A stretch of 10,326 nucleotides of DNA from Euryarchaeota archaeon UBA182 (GTDB lineage Archaea; Thermoplasmatota; Poseidoniia; Poseidoniales; Thalassarchaeaceae): assembly GCA_002495675.1 (NCBI GenBank), contig DAGH01000021.1:107844-118169 (forward strand), given 5' to 3'. Shown here piece by piece: positions 1 through 6,202 of this stretch. Each line of letters begins with the position of its first letter. Positions within the stretch are counted from its first letter, which is position 1. Below the pieces are notes generated by a model. That model searched no databases. It saw only the letters and a program-made list of their open reading frames with translations, and was not told where the DNA came from. The position numbers and the translations under genes are program-made.

Positions 1-101
1 TCTAGATCATATGCATGAATCAGATGCCCCCTCTCCGATAGATATCTGACAACATAAGAGCCTACAAGTCCGGTTCCAAAGCAATGAATAGTCACCATCA
101 T
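1..101 (-). CDS. N-terminal fragment of a Rossmann-fold dehydrogenase-like protein
   Basis: Read leftward from ATG at 101-99, 33 complete codons remain open to the window edge. The peptide begins MMVTIHCFGTGLVGSYVVRY. It has a hydrophobic strand, then the dinucleotide-binding motif GTGLVG (GxGxxG, residues 9-14), a helix, and a second strand ending in AYDL. This is the beta-alpha-beta start of a Rossmann NAD(P)-binding domain at the extreme N-terminus. Saccharopine dehydrogenase-like or other oxidoreductases begin this way, but 33 residues cannot choose among families. A second ATG follows directly at 98-96, so either may be the start. The gene diverges from trpS with about 80 bp between the two starts. 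Confidence is good that it is coding and moderate for the fold. Confidence 0.6.
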   Translation of the reverse strand, partial: MMVTIHCFGTGLVGSYVVRYLSERGHLIHAYDL

Positions 102-182
102 AGGGTTCTGTAAGTCTTCATTCTTCGACTTAACGGTAAAATAATGCAAAGGCTTGATTTCTATCCGTGATCGCCAAGTATC
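102..182. promoter_or_regulatory. Divergent promoter region between the Rossmann gene and trpS
   Basis: This 81 bp gap must hold the promoters for both divergent genes. On the plus strand the most TATA-like stretch is GGTAAAATAATG at about 135-146, roughly 40 bp before the trpS ATG. That would give a leader of about 13-18 nt. No Shine-Dalgarno sequence precedes either ATG. The only GGAGG near trpS lies inside its first codons, so trpS may have a short or absent leader. The element assignment is by eye only. Confidence 0.35.
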
Positions 183-1562
183 ATGGAGGACGTCAGGATT
201 GACCCTTGGAATTCAGATCAATCAACAGACTACGATCTCTTGGCTGAGAAATTTGGCCTTGATAGCATTGACATGAACCAAATCCAAAATCCAGGGATTT
301 TACACACCAGGGGCTTGGTCTTTGCACAGAGGGATATGGACGTTGTCTTGCAAGCTGCAAAGAATAACGCGCCTTTCGGGGTTCTCACTGGGCTGATGCC
401 ATCTGGCAGGATGCACCTAGGCCACACGATGGTCATTGAACAGGCAAAGTGGTATCAATCACAGGGCGCTGATGTCTCAGTTGCAGTAGCCGATCTAGAG
501 TCTTTGGCAACGAGGGGAGTCTCGCTGGAAAAAGGCAGAGAGATAGCCTTGGAACAATATGTGTCGAATTACGCAGCCATGGGATTAGACCCTGATAAAA
601 CCCAAGTTTACTTTCAATCTACGAGGCCAGAGGTTCAAAGATTAGGGTTCAGGCTTGGTAGGAGGACCAACCTTTCCGAGTTAGGTGCGATTTACGGGTT
701 TGAGGGAGATACCAACCTAGCGCATGTACAAGCACCACTGGTTCAAGTTGGGGATATCGTCCATCCCATGCTGGACGAATATGGCGGAATCAGACCAATA
801 GTGGTTCCAGTCGGTGTAGATCAAGACCCACACATACGACTAACCAGAGATATAGTATCCAAAACACAATGGTTCAACATTAAAAAACAAAAAAATGGGG
901 GTCTTCTCATATCTCTGAGTTTGCAACCAGAAAATTCGGCAATTTTTGGAGTCAGTGAAAATGGGAGAATAGATAGGAAAGCCAGGATTGCAATGTTTAC
1001 AACAGTAGAGGAAACAGTAAGAAATCTCGGTTTTGCAGATGTTAACACTAACCCTAAGCATGGAACTATGATGATACCCGCGGCGACGCGGTACGATGCT
1101 ATCAGGATACGATCGGAACTGTCACACCTTGAGAGGGAGTGGGGAGGCCTCGGATTAACGGCGCCATCATCAAGTTACCACAGATTTGCCATGGGTTTGA
1201 CTGGTGGGAAGATGTCATCATCAAAACCTGAAACCACCATATTTCTGAATGACACCATGGATGCGATCAGGACCAAGATCAAAAAGGCCCACAGCGGGGG
1301 TAAGACGACAATCGAAGAACATCGAAGATACGGTGGGGACATAACCGTAGACGTCGCATACCAATATCTCAGATTTTTCTTTGAGTCAGATGACGTCGAA
1401 CTAGGGAGGATTGCAGAAGAATATCAGTCGGGCAGGATACTAGCAGGCGAGATGAAGAAGCTGTGTATAGATCGCGCAGAAGAGTGGTTGTTGACTCTTA
1501 AGGAGAAACGAGAACAATGGTCTGATAAGCTTCAGGAATTCCTCGCTGACGACGCGATTTAG
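183..1562 (+). CDS. trpS: Tryptophanyl-tRNA synthetase (archaeal type, with insertion before KMSKS)
   Basis: Cytoplasmic class Ic synthetase that charges tRNA-Trp with tryptophan using ATP. The 459-residue protein starts with the family's DPW segment (residues 7-9). It carries the HIGH signature as HLGH (78-81), the conserved VGVDQDPHIRLTRD segment (210-223) and the KMSKS loop as KMSSS (343-347). The spacing between the last two, about 120 residues, is longer than I recall for compact archaeal enzymes. The extra part includes IKKQKNGG and ends in SSSYHRFAMGLTGG just before KMSSS. From memory, haloarchaeal TrpRS has a similar SSTYHRF segment, so the insertion is probably an inherited euryarchaeal variant. 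ATG 183 keeps the conserved N-terminus, and no upstream in-frame ATG was seen. The gene is monocistronic, and its TAG overlaps the last bases of convergent zpr1 by 4 bp. Confidence 0.95.
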   Translation: MEDVRIDPWNSDQSTDYDLLAEKFGLDSIDMNQIQNPGILHTRGLVFAQRDMDVVLQAAKNNAPFGVLTGLMPSGRMHLGHTMVIEQAKWYQSQGADVSVAVADLESLATRGVSLEKGREIALEQYVSNYAAMGLDPDKTQVYFQSTRPEVQRLGFRLGRRTNLSELGAIYGFEGDTNLAHVQAPLVQVGDIVHPMLDEYGGIRPIVVPVGVDQDPHIRLTRDIVSKTQWFNIKKQKNGGLLISLSLQPENSAIFGVSENGRIDRKARIAMFTTVEETVRNLGFADVNTNPKHGTMMIPAATRYDAIRIRSELSHLEREWGGLGLTAPSSSYHRFAMGLTGGKMSSSKPETTIFLNDTMDAIRTKIKKAHSGGKTTIEEHRRYGGDITVDVAYQYLRFFFESDDVELGRIAEEYQSGRILAGEMKKLCIDRAEEWLLTLKEKREQWSDKLQEFLADDAI

Positions 1563-2158
1563 AGTCCTAAGTCAGATACGTCGAAAGTCGGGATAGTCGG
1601 GCCAACAGACAGCTCCTTTGCCTCTTTTTCGCTTAGAATAGTGTTTCGAGCATTTTCGTGTAAAATTTTCGAATTTCCCATTGGATCTAGTAATGCCAAA
1701 GTGAGGTCCGACCCCTCCCCATCAATAGCCGTTCTCAGGGCGTCTATGTATTCCTGACAGGCAGCATAGCCACCCTCATCACCATCCTGCAATGCTTGTC
1801 TTTGTAACATCTCTATTGCTGATATAAAGCGGTTCAGCACACCCTCGATGTTGGACACATATCCATCTGCAGCGATACCTGGCTCAACCTCGAGATCCAA
1901 CTCCTCCACCCTCACTGTGCATGAGGATGATCTAACCACTCTAGCCGTGACAGTATTGCGATTGATCGTCAACTCCCATTTAGATGGTGTGCTATCATCA
2001 CCAGATAGAAAATCAGTTCTTTTCCATCCACAATTATTGCATGACAAAGTCAGTTCAGTGTGTTCACCAAAGTATGGTATTTCATGAACATTGACTATCA
2101 TTTTGACAGAACCGCTCGTGTAGCACATCGGACATGATTGTTCAATTACACTTTCCAT
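1559..2158 (-). CDS. zpr1: ZPR1-related zinc-finger protein
   Basis: The 199-residue protein has an N-terminal four-cysteine zinc finger, Cys9-PM-Cys12 and Cys40-NN-Cys43, separated by 27 residues as in ZPR1 domains. It is followed by a mixed beta region with VRSSSCTVRVEEL and ELDLEVEPG, and a helical stretch starting SNIEGVLNRF. Eukaryotic ZPR1 has two such modules and binds or helps fold translation elongation factor eEF1A. Archaeal homologues have one module of about this length and are poorly characterised. It is the second gene of a leftward pair, starting 3 nt after the sepF-like stop, so co-transcription is likely. Its start at ATG 2158 lacks a strong ribosome site. A GAGGATGGTG segment sits further upstream inside the preceding gene. 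Its TAA overlaps the convergent trpS stop. Confidence 0.88.
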   Translation of the reverse strand: MESVIEQSCPMCYTSGSVKMIVNVHEIPYFGEHTELTLSCNNCGWKRTDFLSGDDSTPSKWELTINRNTVTARVVRSSSCTVRVEELDLEVEPGIAADGYVSNIEGVLNRFISAIEMLQRQALQDGDEGGYAACQEYIDALRTAIDGEGSDLTLALLDPMGNSKILHENARNTILSEKEAKELSVGPTIPTFDVSDLGL

Positions 2159-2161
2159 GTC

Positions 2162-2524
2162 CTATGCACCATCCTCATGTCCAATAGTGTGCGTATTCGG
2201 GAGAATCAGCAATCTGGAGCGACCAAAATTCAGAAGTTCACCGCCGATTTGATTTTCTACGAGGGTCATCAGTGGGTTGATAATTCGGCTCAGTCGGTCT
2301 TCGTTGTCAATTACCGGTGAAACATCAAGAATCACGATATCCCCTTGCGATATCCAGTTCATTACTTCCACCAATCCGTCGGGATCGTCTATAGTGGCGT
2401 TTCTTAGTATCAAACCGTCTTTTTCGGGTATGGGCGCATTGGGGTATAGCTTCCCTAAATCATGGAATGTCGACCCGTCCGAGGGACCATCTATGCCCAA
2501 CCCCCCATTGCTCATCGTTCCCAT
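2162..2524 (-). CDS. sepF: SepF-like cell division protein (archaeal FtsZ anchor family)
   Basis: A 120-residue protein whose second half matches the SepF/DUF552 core as I know it. The order is a strand LILRNATI (38-45), a helix DGLVEVMNWI (49-58), then the hallmark SQGDIVILDVSP (59-70). After these come a long helix from RLSRIINPL to ENQIGG, and a closing strand SRLLILPNT (103-111). In archaea SepF dimers link FtsZ to the membrane through an N-terminal amphipathic helix. Here residues 1-35 are rich in Gly, Pro, Ser and Asp and show no obvious amphipathic helix. A GTG at 2542 could add six residues, and an in-frame TGA five codons before it blocks longer starts. ATG 2515 is another option. 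First gene of the pair with zpr1, divergent from the proteasome gene. The family is fairly sure; FtsZ tethering is inferred. Confidence 0.72.
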   Translation of the reverse strand: MGTMSNGGLGIDGPSDGSTFHDLGKLYPNAPIPEKDGLILRNATIDDPDGLVEVMNWISQGDIVILDVSPVIDNEDRLSRIINPLMTLVENQIGGELLNFGRSRLLILPNTHTIGHEDGA

Positions 2525-2635
2525 GGGGGTAAGAGGAACCACCCTACCATTAGGTCATCGGACAAATTATCCTGAATGGCTTCATAAGGGGGGCCAGAGT
2601 GTGGAATACAACGGGCATCCCCGTTGGGTGTAGTT
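2525..2635. promoter_or_regulatory. Divergent promoter region, sepF-zpr1 versus proteasome beta
   Basis: This gap of about 110 bp separates two divergent starts. The only clear AT-rich core is ACAAATTATCC at about 2562-2572. Read leftward it is GGATAATTTG, 40-48 bp before the sepF ATG, a sensible place for a TATA box. For the rightward gene a weaker CTTCATAAG lies at 2580-2588. GGGTG at 2626-2630, five bases before ATG 2636, matches part of the archaeal ribosome-binding sequence GGAGGTGAT and supports that start. Assigned by eye only. Confidence 0.35.
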
Positions 2636-3262
2636 ATGGCTGTAGAAGCAGATGTCATCAAAACAGGAACAAGTACTGTTGGTATTACCTTCGACGGTGG
2701 GGTAGTCGTAGGTGCTGATCACAGAGCAACAATGGGAAACTTCATTGCTAACAAAAACGTAAAGAAGTTATTCAAAATATCAGGAAGAGTTGCACTCACT
2801 ACCGCGGGTTTGGTTGGCCATGCACAATCTTTGGCGCGAATGCTCGCAGCGGAACTCGCCCTCTATGAACTAAAGAGAGACAACCCAATGTCAGTGCAAG
2901 GCGCGGCAACTCTTACTGCTAATATTCTAGTAGGCAGACCACACTATGTCCAACTTCTGATTGTCGGCGTCGATGAAAGCGGACCAAGTGTCTACAGTAT
3001 AGATTCCGCCGGCGGCTCGATACCAGATCTATACTGTGCCACTGGATCAGGGAGTCCTTTCATGTATGGTGTCCTGGAAGATCAGTTTTCGAAGGATATG
3101 ACACGAAAGGATGCCATCGCTCTTGCCGCTAAAGCCCTGTTGGCCTCAGCTCAGCGAGACAGTGCAAGTGGCAATGGCATGGATCTAGCCGTAATTACTA
3201 TGAAAGATGGATATGTCCAATTAACCAACGAGGAAATCTCCGCGGTCCTCTCTAACCTGTGA
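2636..3262 (+). CDS. psmB: 20S proteasome beta subunit
   Basis: N-terminal threonine peptidase forming the inner rings of the archaeal 20S proteasome. From ATG 2636 the product is 208 residues. A short propeptide ends in KTG, and processing after Gly11 would expose catalytic Thr12. In mature numbering the catalytic partners are in register: Thr1 (TSTVG), Asp17 in VVVGAD and Lys33 in NVKKLF. The conserved TGSGSPF and RDSASGNGMDLAVI segments form the rest of the active site. The sequence closely resembles the Thermoplasma beta subunit as remembered, for example KKLF, AGLVG and DGYVQL. A TTG at 2624 could add four residues, but ATG with GGGTG five bases upstream is preferred. No alpha subunit is present in the window. 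A 72 bp gap leads to fttA on the same strand. Confidence 0.97.
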   Translation: MAVEADVIKTGTSTVGITFDGGVVVGADHRATMGNFIANKNVKKLFKISGRVALTTAGLVGHAQSLARMLAAELALYELKRDNPMSVQGAATLTANILVGRPHYVQLLIVGVDESGPSVYSIDSAGGSIPDLYCATGSGSPFMYGVLEDQFSKDMTRKDAIALAAKALLASAQRDSASGNGMDLAVITMKDGYVQLTNEEISAVLSNL

Positions 3263-3334
3263 CAAAATTACATTCCCGGGCCGTTGCCCAGCGTTTGATT
3301 ACGCATTTCGCCTGAGGAACTACGAGTTGATGAA

Positions 3335-5254
3335 ATGAGACTTACTTTGAATGAAGTCAAAAAGAGAATCGATAAAATGATTCCAAAAGGGCTTGACTAC
3401 GACATAGATGTCGAAGCAGGATCGATAGCAATAATCACCCATACACCCCAGGAGTTTGGTAAAGGGGGTGGCGAAAGCCTTACTGTAAAAATTGCTAAAT
3501 CCATAAAGAGAAGGGTTGTGATTCGCCCACATATGGACCTCCTTTTGAGTGAAGATGAAGTAGAACAAAAAATAATGGAGACGATACCAAACGAGGCAAT
3601 GGTCCGAAATATTTTCATTGACCCGGCATTGTCAGAGGTGACCATTGAATGCGATGATCCCTCAACAGCAGTGGGACACAAGGGCACGATTATACAGTCA
3701 CTCAGAGATGAAATTGGTTGGCTCGTTAACGTGACTCGAGCCCCCGCCTTCGAGAGCAGGACACAACATGACATACGAAGATACAGAAGGGAAATGGCCG
3801 ATGACAGAAGAGGATTATTGAGGAAGTTCGGGACTAGGATATACCGTCCGAAGAGACCTGGGCAGCCTTGGGCTAGGATAACGGCCCTCGGATCATACAG
3901 AGAGGTTGGCAGGGCCATGCATTTGGTCACCACAAATGAATCGAAGGTACTCGTTGATGTAGGAGCCAAGCCAACTGTCAACAAGAATGAGATCCAGCCT
4001 TTTTTCAACGCCCCTGAATTACTACCGCTGGACAACATAGATGCTGTGGTACTCACCCATGCTCATGTGGATCACATAGCCATGTTGCCCGTACTTTTCA
4101 GATATGGATACCGTGGTCCTGTTTATTGCACCCCGCCCACTAGGGATCTGATGACCCTCCTACAGATAGATTACATCAAAGTCGCACAGGCCGAGGGAAC
4201 AGACCCGCCTTATTCTAAAGCAGATATCCAAGAATGCATTAAGCATGTTGTCGACATTGGATATGGCGAAAAGACCGACATAGCTCCAGACATAAAAATC
4301 TCAATGGAAAATGCCGGTCATATACTTGGTTCTTCATCCGTATACATGCAAATAGGAGAAGGTTCTCACGAACATAGGCTGTTGTTTTCTGGTGACATAA
4401 AGTACGAGAAATCATGGCTATTCGATGCCGCAGCGGTGAGATTTCCTAAGGCTGATACCCTCGTTATCGAGTCGACGTATGGAGGACCTCAGGATTTTCA
4501 ACCGAACCGAACTGATGCCACACATGAGATACAAGACCTCGTCAAGCTAGCAGTTTCCAGGAGTGGAAAGATCTTCTGCCCGGTATTCGCCGTCGGCAGA
4601 TCCCAGGAAGTGATGCTTGCCATCGATCAACTTTTCAAAAGTGGTGAGGTATCACCAATCACTGTCTGGCTCGATGGCATGATTTCTGAAGCAACTGCTA
4701 TCCATGCGAGTCATCCCGACTATCTCAACAGAGACCTCAGAAAACAAGTCCTTCGAGGAGGCGAAGAAAACCCCTTTAATTCGCCTTGGTTCAAGCAAGT
4801 AGATTCAAGAGAACAGAGGGAATCCATTTTGAACGACCCATCCCCTTGCATCGTGCTCGCTACCTCAGGCATGATGACAGGTGGACCAATCATGGAATAT
4901 TTCAAGAACTGGGCCCCTGAATTGAATAACACACTTTGTTTTGTCGGCTATCAGGCTTCAGGCACTATGGGCAGGAGGCTACAGTCTGGTCACCCAGAGG
5001 TACCTATGGTGGACCGAGGTCAAACACACATGATACCCGTTTCATGCAATGTAGTCACAATAGATGGTTTTAGTGGACATTCCGATCGGAAACAACTTAT
5101 GGATTATGTGAGAGCCTTGAACCCCACCCCGAGACGTATCATATGTCACCATGGGGATCCACAGACATGTAATGCATTCAGACAAGGATTGAGAGATACA
5201 TTTCGAGTACAAACACACGCCCCTGCCAACCTAGAGACGATCAGATTGATGTAA
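3335..5254 (+). CDS. fttA: aCPSF1/FttA: KH-domain beta-CASP ribonuclease, transcription termination factor
   Basis: The 639-residue protein has the aCPSF1 layout. An N-terminal KH pair covers about residues 1-135, with a GHKG loop at 114-117 in the second KH. A metallo-beta-lactamase core and an inserted beta-CASP domain follow. Visible metal ligands and motifs are HAHVDH (242-247), His329 in NAGHILG, Asp354 in FSGD, the beta-CASP glutamate in VIESTYGG (377-384), His582 in GFSGHSD and His606 in HHGD. All catalytic positions look intact. Family members cut RNA 3' ends and, in methanogens, terminate transcription at U-rich sites. They are homologues of eukaryotic CPSF73. Length is typical. The start is ATG 3335, preceded by GAGTTGATGAA, a weak GGTGAT-like site. 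It lies 72 bp after psmB, with no space before the convergent gene that begins at 5255. Confidence 0.95.
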   Translation: MRLTLNEVKKRIDKMIPKGLDYDIDVEAGSIAIITHTPQEFGKGGGESLTVKIAKSIKRRVVIRPHMDLLLSEDEVEQKIMETIPNEAMVRNIFIDPALSEVTIECDDPSTAVGHKGTIIQSLRDEIGWLVNVTRAPAFESRTQHDIRRYRREMADDRRGLLRKFGTRIYRPKRPGQPWARITALGSYREVGRAMHLVTTNESKVLVDVGAKPTVNKNEIQPFFNAPELLPLDNIDAVVLTHAHVDHIAMLPVLFRYGYRGPVYCTPPTRDLMTLLQIDYIKVAQAEGTDPPYSKADIQECIKHVVDIGYGEKTDIAPDIKISMENAGHILGSSSVYMQIGEGSHEHRLLFSGDIKYEKSWLFDAAAVRFPKADTLVIESTYGGPQDFQPNRTDATHEIQDLVKLAVSRSGKIFCPVFAVGRSQEVMLAIDQLFKSGEVSPITVWLDGMISEATAIHASHPDYLNRDLRKQVLRGGEENPFNSPWFKQVDSREQRESILNDPSPCIVLATSGMMTGGPIMEYFKNWAPELNNTLCFVGYQASGTMGRRLQSGHPEVPMVDRGQTHMIPVSCNVVTIDGFSGHSDRKQLMDYVRALNPTPRRIICHHGDPQTCNAFRQGLRDTFRVQTHAPANLETIRLM

Positions 5255-5551
5255 TTACAAAACAGGGAGGTCATCCGGCTCAATTTCCTGTTCCTGAACT
5301 TTTCTTGGCTCCACATCAGAAACTGGCCCCCCGAGGAATCTCGGTACCTCCATGCTCCTCCCGTGGGACCCAACTCCAACTGCCAGGGCCATTGGTATGA
5401 TTAGAAGCAATCCCCATGATAGGGTCGTAAAGGATCTATTTTCGATTACCACGATCATAGATAAAGACGCAATTAGTAATGCCGAGAGTATGGCGAAGAT
5501 TCTTCTCATCCTGCAAGCCGTCCTATATATCGGGTATCGGTCAATACTCAT
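5255..5551 (-). CDS. Small two-helix membrane protein of unknown function
   Basis: I do not recognise this family. The 98-residue product from ATG 5551 has a basic N-terminus (CRMRR), a first hydrophobic segment at about 18-36 (IFAILSALLIASLSMIVVI), a short loop, and a second at about 46-60 (WGLLLIIPMALAVGV). A hydrophilic tail follows, rich in Glu, Asp and Pro and ending DDLPVL. This suggests a hairpin membrane protein with both ends on the same side, probably cytoplasmic by the positive-inside rule. ATG 5551 is chosen because AGGAGGT lies directly upstream, though the spacing of 2-3 nt is short. A longer frame to 5671 would overlap the divergent gene and reads as non-natural sequence. An alternative start is Met15 (5509). 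The stop abuts the fttA stop tail to tail. Confidence 0.65.
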   Translation of the reverse strand: MSIDRYPIYRTACRMRRIFAILSALLIASLSMIVVIENRSFTTLSWGLLLIIPMALAVGVGSHGRSMEVPRFLGGPVSDVEPRKVQEQEIEPDDLPVL

Positions 5552-5553
5552 GA

Positions 5554-5560
5554 ACCTCCT
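5554..5560 (-). promoter_or_regulatory. Shine-Dalgarno sequence for the small membrane protein
   Basis: On the minus strand the bases read AGGAGGT, a near-perfect match to the archaeal 16S rRNA tail, followed by TC and the ATG at 5551. The spacing is shorter than usual. The site decides for this start over the longer open frame beginning at 5671. Confidence 0.5.
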
Positions 5561-5577
5561 GCTCTCACATAGAACCA

Positions 5578-6018
5578 ATGGCAGGAAAATACATCTTGGC
5601 AAGATGCAGCTGTGGATTCGCCACTGGTGGCATGATTGGCAAGCGGCTTTCGTGTGGACGGTGCGGATCAATCAAAAATATGGTGACAGAGTCTACACAT
5701 GAAACAGGAAGAGAATTAGCAAACTCGGTTAAAACTGCAAACATGCCACAGGATTTGAGATCGGAATTGGATAAGCGAATAAAAAAAAGTAAGACTTATC
5801 CAAAAAACGAAAAAAACAACGATCCTTCGAAAACATTCACAAAGGCCATCATAGAGCTATCTAACCAAAACTCAGAAATCTCAATGAGCAAATTGGAAGT
5901 TTATTTCGATGAAAACGGTCATAGCAAGCAAGATCTATTGAATTGTGTGGGAGTTGCTGAGATTGAAGGCATGCTATCTAGGACCGGACCCAGATCTTGG
6001 ATTGTCTTGGATTTCTAG
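5578..6018 (+). CDS. Zinc-ribbon protein with C-terminal winged-helix-like domain (DUF5817-like)
   Basis: The 146-residue protein begins with a compact zinc ribbon, Cys10-x-Cys12 and Cys26-GR-Cys29. A charged Lys/Asn-rich linker follows at about 40-85. The C-terminal part, from FTKAIIELSN through SMSKLEVYF to GMLSRTGPRSWIVLDF, has the helix-helix-wing pattern of a small winged helix. From memory, haloarchaeal DUF5817 proteins share this zinc-ribbon plus winged-helix layout, which suggests nucleic-acid binding or regulation. No catalytic motif is visible. The start ATG 5578 puts the ribbon at the usual distance from the N-terminus. There is no clear ribosome site, so the mRNA may be leaderless. 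The gene is divergent from the small membrane protein with only 26 bp between starts. The linker is more A-rich than neighbouring genes. Confidence 0.7.
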   Translation: MAGKYILARCSCGFATGGMIGKRLSCGRCGSIKNMVTESTHETGRELANSVKTANMPQDLRSELDKRIKKSKTYPKNEKNNDPSKTFTKAIIELSNQNSEISMSKLEVYFDENGHSKQDLLNCVGVAEIEGMLSRTGPRSWIVLDF

Positions 6019-6027
6019 GTTAGGTTC

Positions 6028-6056
6028 ATGTTCTCTTCGCCCTTCGGTGAGAACAT
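6028..6056. repeat. Inverted repeat (hairpin) just upstream of tRNA-Pro
   Basis: ATGTTCTC (6028-6035) is followed by a 13-base spacer and its exact reverse complement GAGAACAT (6049-6056). Inside the spacer CG-CCCTT-CG can continue the stem after a T/T mismatch and a T/G wobble. It lies 10 bases after the zinc-ribbon gene stop and 4 bases before the tRNA 5' end. No T-tract follows on the plus strand, so it does not look like a simple terminator. It may be a leader hairpin of the tRNA transcript, an RNA-processing signal or a protein-binding site. Confidence 0.6.
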
Positions 6057-6060
6057 CCAC

Positions 6061-6138
6061 GGGCCTGTGGGTTAGTCTGGTCTATGCTAGATGCTTTGGG
6101 AGCATTTGACCCTGGTTCGAATCCAGGCAGGCCCACCA
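6061..6138 (+). tRNA. tRNA-Pro (anticodon UGG), CCA encoded
   Basis: The sequence folds as a cloverleaf. The acceptor stem GGGCCTG (6061-6067) pairs with CAGGCCC (6128-6134). The T-arm is CCTGG-TTCGAAT-CCAGG (6111-6127). The anticodon stem is GATGC/GCATT (6090-6094 with 6102-6106), and its 7-base loop TTTGGGA puts anticodon TGG at 6097-6099, with G37 next to it as expected for proline. The discriminator is A6135, followed by an encoded CCA. The D-stem GGTT/TGCT is weak (G-U, G-C, U-G, U-U). Archaeal tRNA-Pro normally has a similar arm with one more G-C pair. There is no intron: the anticodon loop has exactly seven bases. Confidence 0.95.
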
Positions 6139-6191
6139 AATTCCATGAAGGTGAGGTTCATAGGCAAAACGCAGTCGCAATCTATGCCGAT

Positions 6192-6199
6192 GGGGGGGG
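6192..6199 (+). repeat. G8 homopolymer tract before a small ORF
   Basis: Eight consecutive G residues lie 3 bases before ATG 6203. It is the longest G run I noticed in the window. With seven G instead of eight, the small ORF would join an upstream frame that starts at ATG 6145 and adds 19 codons. The tract could be a slippery site, a sequencing error, or a crude ribosome-binding sequence. Confidence 0.8.
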
Positions 6200-6202
6200 C
6201 AG

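Noticed and set aside
1..6. TCTAGA at base 1 as a cloning junction
   Set aside because: It is an XbaI recognition sequence, but the minus-strand coding frame runs through it naturally, so chance is enough to explain it.
3278..3289. GGGC-CGTT-GCCC hairpin after psmB as a terminator
   Set aside because: The stem has only four base pairs and no T-tract follows, so it is too weak to call.
3397..4056. A 219-codon minus-strand open frame
   Set aside because: It lies entirely inside the aCPSF1/FttA gene, whose own frame has intact catalytic motifs. The antisense product has low-complexity Ser/Thr/Leu content and no recognisable domain.
5352..5702. A 116-codon plus-strand open frame
   Set aside because: It overlaps both the small membrane protein and the start of the zinc-ribbon gene in other frames, has no ribosome site seen, and shows no domain.
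6089..6106. tRNA-Pro intron, common in archaeal tRNAs
   Set aside because: The anticodon stem is continuous and the loop is exactly seven bases, so there is no room for an intron.
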